From Candidatus Spyradenecus faecavium (GTDB lineage Bacteria; Verrucomicrobiota; Kiritimatiellia; RFP12; DVOR01): DNA of 11,184 bases. The stretch is taken from assembly GCA_018713405.1 (NCBI GenBank), contig DVOR01000169.1, positions 1 through 11,184 on the forward strand, in the 5' to 3' direction. Of the stretch, positions 6,178 through 11,184 are shown piece by piece. The position numbers and the translations under genes were made by a program. A model generated the notes under the pieces. That model saw only the letters and a list, made by a program, of their open reading frames with translations, was not told where the DNA came from and searched no databases. Every line of letters starts with the position of its first letter. Positions within the stretch are counted from its first letter, which is position 1.

Positions 6178-6235
6178 GCCGCAACGCACGAGGCGTGCGG
6201 CGGAAGGGGCCCGAAGGCCCGCCGGAGCGTCCGGC
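6178..6235 (-). ncRNA. Three consecutive stem-loops downstream of a strong promoter (candidate leader or small RNA)
   Basis: In minus-strand order: a 6-bp stem GCCGGA/TCCGGC with a 3-base loop (6235-6221); a 5-bp stem GGGCC/GGCCC with a TTCG loop closed by C-G (6220-6207), the very stable UUCG tetraloop; and a 9-bp stem with one bulged base (6201-6178). They begin about 9 bases downstream of the predicted transcription start of the promoter at 6251-6279. The folding is seen in the sequence; that this is a functional RNA is inferred. It could also be a decayed repeat element. Confidence 0.4.
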
Positions 6236-6250
6236 AAAATAATTCTAATA

Positions 6251-6279
6251 ATTATAGCAGACCTCTTTCCAGGAGTCAA
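6251..6279 (-). promoter_or_regulatory. Near-consensus sigma70 promoter on the minus strand
   Basis: TTGACT (6279-6274), a 17-base spacer and TATAAT (6256-6251): 11 of 12 consensus bases with ideal spacing, inside an AT-rich island. Transcription would start near 6244 and run toward the sugar operon, whose first ATG is about 425 bases away. The promoter starts just after the stop of the helicase gene. Confidence 0.75.
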
Positions 6280-6302
6280 GCACAATTTTTAGGGCAATCG
6301 CG

Positions 6303-8375
6303 TCAGGGGGCGAGCACATCCAGCAACAATTCGGAGGGACTGCCGACGGCGGTCACCAGGAGTTCGTCGCGGGCGCGCGTGCACGCCACGTAGAGCAGGT
6401 TGCGCTCGGTCTCGTAGATGTCCTCCATCCCGGAGATGAAGCCCGCCTCCGCCAGGCGCGTCGGCGAGGGGAGGACGTCGGCGTCGCACGCGATGACCGC
6501 CACCGCGCGATACTCCAGGCCTTTCGCCTCGAGCATCGGGCACATCCGGATCAGCGTGGCGCCCTTGGCCAACGTGTCGCGGAAGGCCGAGGCCCGCACG
6601 GCCTCCACCGCCCGCCCGCGCTGCCCCTCGTCGCGGAAGAAGATCGCGATTTCCTCCGCCCGCACGCCTTCCCGGCGCAATTTGTCCAGCCAGGCGGCGA
6701 TGCCGTCCCGCTCCGCCTCCACCGTCGCGAAGGTCCGGATGGACGGGGCCCGCCCGCGGAGCAGGGAGACCGTCCCGCCGCGGTCCTGGGTCTCCCCGTC
6801 CGCGTCCGTGCAGACCTCGTCCAGAAGTTTGTCCGCCATCCGCCGGATCTCCCGTGTCGTCCGGTAGTTCACCTTCAGCACGCGGCTGCGGCCCTGGAGC
6901 GAGAGGCCGAGTTCCTTCCAAGAGAAGGGATACCGCTTGATGCGCTGCCCCAGGTCGCCCGCGAAGAAGAGACAATCCGGCCGCTGCGCGTAGGCGGCGA
7001 GGAACGCGAGCTCCGCCTCACCCAAGTCCTGCGACTCGTCGACGATGACGTGGTCGTATTCCCGGCATTTACCGGGGTTGTCCCGCAGCCAATCCGTCAG
7101 CGCGCCGAAGAGCATCCCCCGGCTCAGCGCCTGCCGTTCCGCGAAGGCCGCCCGCACCTTCTCGAAGACCGCCCACAGCATCCTGCGCCGCGCCTCGGCC
7201 AAGCGTCGGGAGACGTTGCGCCGCTTCGCGTCGCGGTAGTCCTCCCACGTCCGCAGGTCGCGCACATCCACGATGCGCTCCCATTCCGAGCAGGCGAAGC
7301 GCACCGGGATGTCCTCGGGCAGCAACGCGCGGTTGGCCTCGATGACCTGCCGGACGAACGCGGTCTCGTCCTCCTCGTCGCCCACCGACCCCGGGAATCG
7401 GCCATGGATCTTCTTGTAGAGCCCCGTCGCGAAGCCCAAGAGATCCTGCACCTGGCACCGCTCCCGCGCCGCCGGCAACGTGAACAGCCTGCTCCGCCGC
7501 CAGTTCAGGTCGTTGGCCAGGTTCTCGGAGCAGGTCGTGATCAGGACGAGGCGCCCCGGGTGCGCCTCCAGCAGGTGCTTGGCATGGTGCAGCGCCACCA
7601 CCGTCTTGCCCGTGCCGGCGCTGCCGGAGACCCGCGCCGGCCCCGTGTAGTCGCGGTACGCCACCTTGCGCTGCTCCGGGTGCAGGAAGACCGTCCACGC
7701 CTCCCAGCCCCTCTCCAGCGCCTGCCGCAACAGGTCGTCGTCCGTGAGGGTCCAGAAGGCGCGCTTCGCGTCCTCCGTCTCGTAGCCGGAGCCCGCCTGG
7801 CCGACGGGGCGTGGCTCGGGGCGCTTCCCGATGGCGATGTCCAGCACGGCCTCGGCGGCCTCCGGCGGCAGATGCTCGGCCACCGCCATCAGGGCGTCCT
7901 CGTCCGCGGCGTCCAGCGCCGCGCCGACCCAGGCCTCCGGGATGCCGAAGGAGAGCAACGCCGCCGCGTCCAGCCCCAGCCGCCGCGCGGGGGACTGCGC
8001 CGCGGGCCGAGCCTCAGGCCGCCTTGGCGGCGGCTCGCCGGGGTCCGCCGCCTCGGGGATCTCCACCAGTTGCATGGTGCCCGTCACGGGATGGCGCGAC
8101 AGCCGGTGGCGCCGCGCCCACGCGTAGGCGTCGTCGTGGTGCCCCACGTGCAGCAAGGTCAGGACGCCATCCCCCTCGCGCTGCAGGATGATGCGCAGGT
8201 CCCCGCCCACACGCGCCGACCAGAAGTCGCACGCCTCCACGCGGTGCAGGTGGAAGACCGGGTTCGTCGGGTCGCTGTTCAGCCGCAGCACCACGTCGGC
8301 CACGGCGCGGGCCTCCTTGCCGCTCAGCGCCTGCCGCGACTTCTCGAAGCGTTCCGAAAAGCGAATGCCCGCCAT
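6303..8375 (-). CDS. UvrD-type SF1 helicase with N-terminal RelE/ParE-like domain
   Basis: 690 residues. Residues about 1-92 resemble a RelE/ParE toxin fold: FHLHRVEACDFWSARVGGDLR, then VLTLLHVGHHDDAYAWARR. Residues 130-185 are an alanine-rich helical linker (SFGIPEAW...EDALMAVAEHLP). The rest is an SF1 helicase: Walker A GSAGTGKT (251-258), DESQD box (446-450), FFAGDLGQ (470-477), VNYRTT (502-507), EAKGLEY (616-622) and LYVACTRARDEL (661-672). It probably unwinds or translocates on DNA with ATP. No nuclease domain follows motif VI. The start ATG 8375 has GAAAGGGG about six bases upstream, overlapping the methyltransferase stop codon 11 bases away, so the two are translationally coupled. A longer frame running to 9827 only shadows the methyltransferase. 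The pairing suggests a restriction or antiphage role; that is an inference. RelE catalytic activity is unproven. Confidence 0.92.
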   Translation of the reverse strand: MAGIRFSERFEKSRQALSGKEARAVADVVLRLNSDPTNPVFHLHRVEACDFWSARVGGDLRIILQREGDGVLTLLHVGHHDDAYAWARRHRLSRHPVTGTMQLVEIPEAADPGEPPPRRPEARPAAQSPARRLGLDAAALLSFGIPEAWVGAALDAADEDALMAVAEHLPPEAAEAVLDIAIGKRPEPRPVGQAGSGYETEDAKRAFWTLTDDDLLRQALERGWEAWTVFLHPEQRKVAYRDYTGPARVSGSAGTGKTVVALHHAKHLLEAHPGRLVLITTCSENLANDLNWRRSRLFTLPAARERCQVQDLLGFATGLYKKIHGRFPGSVGDEEDETAFVRQVIEANRALLPEDIPVRFACSEWERIVDVRDLRTWEDYRDAKRRNVSRRLAEARRRMLWAVFEKVRAAFAERQALSRGMLFGALTDWLRDNPGKCREYDHVIVDESQDLGEAELAFLAAYAQRPDCLFFAGDLGQRIKRYPFSWKELGLSLQGRSRVLKVNYRTTREIRRMADKLLDEVCTDADGETQDRGGTVSLLRGRAPSIRTFATVEAERDGIAAWLDKLRREGVRAEEIAIFFRDEGQRGRAVEAVRASAFRDTLAKGATLIRMCPMLEAKGLEYRAVAVIACDADVLPSPTRLAEAGFISGMEDIYETERNLLYVACTRARDELLVTAVGSPSELLLDVLAP

Positions 8376-8386
8376 GCCTGCCCCTT

Positions 8387-11184
8387 TCAACGGTGGGAGA
8401 GGTCGTAGACCTTCATGACCTCGTCGCCGAAGTGGTTGATGACCTTGACCGCGATCTTGTTGGAGTCGGGTCGCGGGAAGGGGTGGGAGAGCGTACCGGC
8501 GGCGGCCTCCCACTCCTCCTCGTCGATGTCGTGGTTGAGCATCTGCCTGAGGGCCTTGTAGAGCGTTGGGTTGTCCGGGAAGAAGACCTGCCGGGCGACG
8601 AAGCACTGCTCGTTGTAGTCCGTGTCCACCATCCAGCAGTCGATGTCGTCGATCTCGCCGCTGCGCACCGTGTTCTGCTTGGGCACGTAGACGTCCACGC
8701 CGTTGAGTTGCACGCGGAAGTCGCCCCCCTCGCGCAGGATGTCCACGTCCGGCTCGCCGTAGATGACGAAGGCGTTGGCGTTCACGCCCTTGTCGTCGAG
8801 CTCCATGTGCAGGTCGGCGTTTATCCGCGCCAGGAGCACATGGCAGCCGGCCACCGCGCCGACCTCCTCGGTGGCGTGCGCCTCGAAGCCGAAGGCGCAG
8901 ACCACGGCCAGGTCGAAGCACCCGGCCTCCTTCACCTCCCGCGCGAAGGCCAGCAGGTTGTTCCGCGTGACGGTGCCGAACTCCGGCCCGACGGCGATGG
9001 CCACGTGCTTCCGGGGCGCCCCTTCCTCCTCCTGCGTCCACGCCTCGGCCTGGATGTTCCGCCCCGCCCAAGGCACCACCTCTGCGAAGGTCAGGCGGTC
9101 GGCTTTGTGCGACTGGCGCACGCCCGCGCCGCGCAGCAGCTTCAACATCCGCGAGACGAAGCTCTCGCCCTCGTCCGCCGGGTTGCACTCGGCCACGCGC
9201 AACGCGTCCGTCGTCCCGTCGGGCCGTTCCACGGCCACCAGCGTCTGCACGGGGCTCATGCTCTCCATCGTGAAGGGCCCCGCCACGCGGACCTTCCGCC
9301 TGTTCTCGTAGGGCCGGTCGTAGAGGTACTCCGTCTCGGCGTTGCGGGCGATGGAGGCGTCGATCTCCTTCTGCCGGGCCTGGCGCATCTTCTGGAACTC
9401 TGCCTGCAATCCTTGCGCCTGCTTGGGCCATTTGGGCGGCACCTCGAAGGGAACCTCCCACTCCTCCGGCGTGGCCTGCCCGAGCGCCGCGCCCAACGCC
9501 TCGCGCAGCTCCCGCGAGGTCTCCACGTACCGCCCGTGGATGACGTCGATCTCCGTGTTGTTGGCGATGTCGCCCAATTTGATGTGCGGTACGCGCTCGT
9601 AGACGAAGCCCTGCGAGAGGCGCCCCTGCGTGGTGCGCATGATGGCCTTGCCCGTGAGCTTCCGCTCCTGCGCCAAGCCCTCCTCGCTGTCCGCCAGCAG
9701 GTAGTAGGGGAAGCGTGCCGTCATCACCCGCCGGCGCGCCAGCGCCAACGCCACGCGGCTCGCGTCGATCGTCACCCAGCGTCGCCCCCACTGCTCCGCC
9801 ACCACCGCCGTCGTCCCGCTCCCGCACGTCGGGTCAAGCACCAAGTCCCCGGGGTCCGTGCACATCAGCATGCATTGTTGAATCGCGGTCACGGATGTTT
9901 GCACAACATAGATTCTGGAGGAGCGCAACAAACAGTTTTCCCATATATTATTGATGGGAACAGACGGAGAATCTTTTATATACATCACGTATGCAAGATT
10001 CTTCCCGGTAGAAATTAACCGATTGGCTTTGGCCAACGTTGGCATTCGGTCTAAAGAAACAGCCCAGTGGCGATCTCTTGGAGGAAAATATGACTTCCCT
10101 TGAAATACGAATGGACTTTCACGATGCTTCGGATTATCTTGCTGTGAACAAGGGTTTGATTCTTTGTATACACGTACGTCAGGAGGCAATCGACTTGGTG
10201 TTTCCTTTTCATTTTTTGTCATTGAGCGTCTGAATCCTGATGGGAACTCTATGTGATCATAACGTTCCCCTGTCGATGCTCCAACCCCAACCTCTTTGCT
10301 CTCAGAAAGTTTGCGGTATTTTGCCTGTTTTCGATTCTTTGCGTACCAAAGGATGAAATCTGTAACGTTGCTAAGCAACGAAGACGTGGATGAGCCGCCT
10401 TTCTTATACGATATTTGGCTTACAAAATTGTCCTCACCAAAGACTTCGTCCATCAAGCACCGTACCCGATGGACATGGGTATCACTTATTTGGACGAAAC
10501 AGGAGCCGGAATCTGTGAGCAAATCACGTGCAAGGATCAATCTGTCGCGAAGATAAGAAAGATAGGAATGGACTCCTTCCTTCCAAGTATCGCGAAACGC
10601 CTTTATCATTTCAGGCTCTCGACTAAAATCATTGTCGCCAACGGTGGTGGACTTCGATGAGACCTGCCAAAATGAGTTGAACTTGATGCCGTAGGGCGGG
10701 TCGATGTAGACCATCTGGACGCGGCCGCGGTAGCCCTCGTTCTCGAGGAGGGAGGCCATGACGTGGAGGGAGTCGCCCAGGATCATGCGGTTGGACCAGG
10801 CCTCCTCGTGCTTGTAGAAGTCGAAGGCTTCGGCCTGCTCGAGGGCCTTGTCCCAGCTGGCCAGGTCCTCCTGCACATCAGCCATGCCCCTGCGCTTGGC
10901 GGAGCGGCGGCGCATCTCCTCGATGAGCATGCGGGGATAGAGGCGCTCCTGGACGAAGAGGGGCGGGGCCTTGGCGCAGAGGCCGTTGAGGTTGGCCGTT
11001 TCCTTGCCGCGCCAGACGAGCTGCGGGTCGAGGTCGGGGTCGCGCTTGTTCAGCTCGTCGAAGAGGTCGGGGCCGCTGTCGAGGGGGATCTGCACCTCGG
11101 GGATATGCTTGCCGGCCAGGAGGTCTGCGGGGTCGATGCCGCTGTATTCGCCGGAGGGGAGGGTGGCGCGGCGGACGCCGTCGG
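8387..11184 (-). CDS. Type III Mod-like DNA methyltransferase, 5' end missing
   Basis: 931 residues are visible; the frame stays open to the right edge (beginning DGVRRATLPSGEYSG), so the true start is outside and the GTG at 11095 is probably internal. Motif order is beta-class: catalytic DPPYG (161-165), then the AdoMet-binding DPTCGSGTT (450-458), which predicts N6-adenine (or N4-cytosine) methylation. The N-terminal FDELNKRDPDLDPQLVWRG and the tail IAVKVINHFGDEVMKVYDL are typical of a long Mod family. Residues about 480-931 form a large C-terminal region of unknown role (NAETEYLYDRPYE, GEPDVDI, VDTDYNEQCF). The stop is 11 bases before the helicase start. The part between the motifs is AT-rich, unlike the rest (separate entry). 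No Res-type nuclease is in view; it may lie to the right. No simple-sequence tract for phase variation is seen. Confidence 0.95.
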   Translation of the reverse strand, partial: DGVRRATLPSGEYSGIDPADLLAGKHIPEVQIPLDSGPDLFDELNKRDPDLDPQLVWRGKETANLNGLCAKAPPLFVQERLYPRMLIEEMRRRSAKRRGMADVQEDLASWDKALEQAEAFDFYKHEEAWSNRMILGDSLHVMASLLENEGYRGRVQMVYIDPPYGIKFNSFWQVSSKSTTVGDNDFSREPEMIKAFRDTWKEGVHSYLSYLRDRLILARDLLTDSGSCFVQISDTHVHRVRCLMDEVFGEDNFVSQISYKKGGSSTSSLLSNVTDFILWYAKNRKQAKYRKLSESKEVGVGASTGERYDHIEFPSGFRRSMTKNEKETPSRLPPDVRVYKESNPCSQQDNPKHRESPFVFQGKSYFPPRDRHWAVSLDRMPTLAKANRLISTGKNLAYVMYIKDSPSVPINNIWENCLLRSSRIYVVQTSVTAIQQCMLMCTDPGDLVLDPTCGSGTTAVVAEQWGRRWVTIDASRVALALARRRVMTARFPYYLLADSEEGLAQERKLTGKAIMRTTQGRLSQGFVYERVPHIKLGDIANNTEIDVIHGRYVETSRELREALGAALGQATPEEWEVPFEVPPKWPKQAQGLQAEFQKMRQARQKEIDASIARNAETEYLYDRPYENRRKVRVAGPFTMESMSPVQTLVAVERPDGTTDALRVAECNPADEGESFVSRMLKLLRGAGVRQSHKADRLTFAEVVPWAGRNIQAEAWTQEEEGAPRKHVAIAVGPEFGTVTRNNLLAFAREVKEAGCFDLAVVCAFGFEAHATEEVGAVAGCHVLLARINADLHMELDDKGVNANAFVIYGEPDVDILREGGDFRVQLNGVDVYVPKQNTVRSGEIDDIDCWMVDTDYNEQCFVARQVFFPDNPTLYKALRQMLNHDIDEEEWEAAAGTLSHPFPRPDSNKIAVKVINHFGDEVMKVYDLSHR
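9870..10680 (-). other. AT-rich mosaic block inside the methyltransferase gene (target-recognition region)
   Basis: By hand count, bases 9901-9960, 9961-10020 and 10201-10260 have 40%, 38% and 37% GC. Flanking 9781-9840 has 75% and 10681-10740 has 65%. The block spans residues about 168-438, just after DPPYG and just before DPTCGSGTT. In this class that interval includes the target-recognition domain. The reading frame stays intact across both edges. The best reading is recombination that replaced the recognition domain with one from a lower-GC donor. Confidence 0.85.

Larger units (their letters stand above)
5901..6302. other. Noncoding intergenic region, mosaic of short repeats
   Basis: No convincing gene: the open frames here consist of repeat translations and lack ribosome sites. 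From left to right it holds a loose run of ACAGAGG-like words (5945-5975), a 9-base repeat (6005-6031), an 8-base repeat (6065-6088), a 6-bp hairpin (6107-6122), another 9-base repeat (6123-6158), three stem-loops (6178-6235), and an AT-rich promoter block (6236-6290). It separates the sugar operon from the methyltransferase/helicase operon. Confidence 0.8.

Noticed and set aside
5819..6184. Upstream extension of the isomerase frame to an ATG at 6184
   Set aside because: It only translates repeats and the promoter. The AAAGGA site and the signal peptide support ATG 5818.
8376..9827. N-terminal extension of the helicase frame into the methyltransferase gene
   Set aside because: The extension is out of frame with the real methyltransferase, is Arg/Gly/Ala-rich, and the ATG at 8375 has a good ribosome site.
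8393..10018. Plus-strand open frame of 541 codons
   Set aside because: Antisense shadow of the methyltransferase; Val/Leu/His/Arg-rich with no motif and no ribosome site of note.
6303..11184. DISARM or BREX locus
   Set aside because: None of their hallmark genes is visible; a methyltransferase and helicase alone are not enough, and the helicase is SF1 with a RelE-like head.
8387..11184. Phase-variable mod gene switched by simple repeats
   Set aside because: I saw no homopolymer or tandem short repeat tract able to shift the frame within the visible part.

Overview
The window is GC-rich (about 65-75% in the coding lines I counted by hand). Its protein families and its short, degenerate intergenic repeats remind me of host-associated PVC-group bacteria, especially Kiritimatiellota. 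That is an inference from style, not a marker-gene result. Only three transcription units are visible: one on the plus strand (cut at the left edge) and two on the minus strand (one cut at the right edge).

Positions 3-1913 (+) hold the 3' part of a large, probably exported protein. Its main region resembles the gingipain (peptidase C25) fold, but both catalytic motifs look lost. A strong two-way hairpin terminator (1935-1968) separates it from the convergent minus-strand operon.

Positions 5818 down to 1990 (-) form a five-gene sugar cassette. In transcription order it encodes: a cupin of the D-lyxose isomerase family carrying an export or lipoprotein signal; a small glyoxalase/VOC protein; DhaK; DhaL; and an LsrF-type class I aldolase. 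Isomerase, ketose kinase and aldolase together make a complete aldose -> ketose -> ketose phosphate -> C3 + aldehyde route. No DhaM, LsrK, transporter or regulator is in view, so the substrate is open. The genes are separated by GC-rich hairpins and by facing arrays of an 8-base repeat. A promoter with a 41-base leader lies at 5871-5900.

Positions 5819-6302 are noncoding. They contain a patchwork of 8- and 9-base tandem repeats, three back-to-back stem-loops, and a near-consensus sigma70 promoter (TTGACT, 17 bases, TATAAT) firing on the minus strand. This could be a long structured leader of the sugar operon or an unannotated small RNA.

Positions 11184 down to 6303 (-) hold a restriction- or defence-like pair. 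A large type III Mod-like DNA methyltransferase (5' end beyond the window) is followed after 11 bases by a UvrD-type SF1 helicase with an N-terminal RelE/ParE-like domain. Between its two catalytic motifs the methyltransferase gene carries a block of about 0.8 kb that is far richer in AT than the rest. This is the expected mark of a swapped target-recognition domain. No nuclease is visible; one may be encoded to the right of the window.
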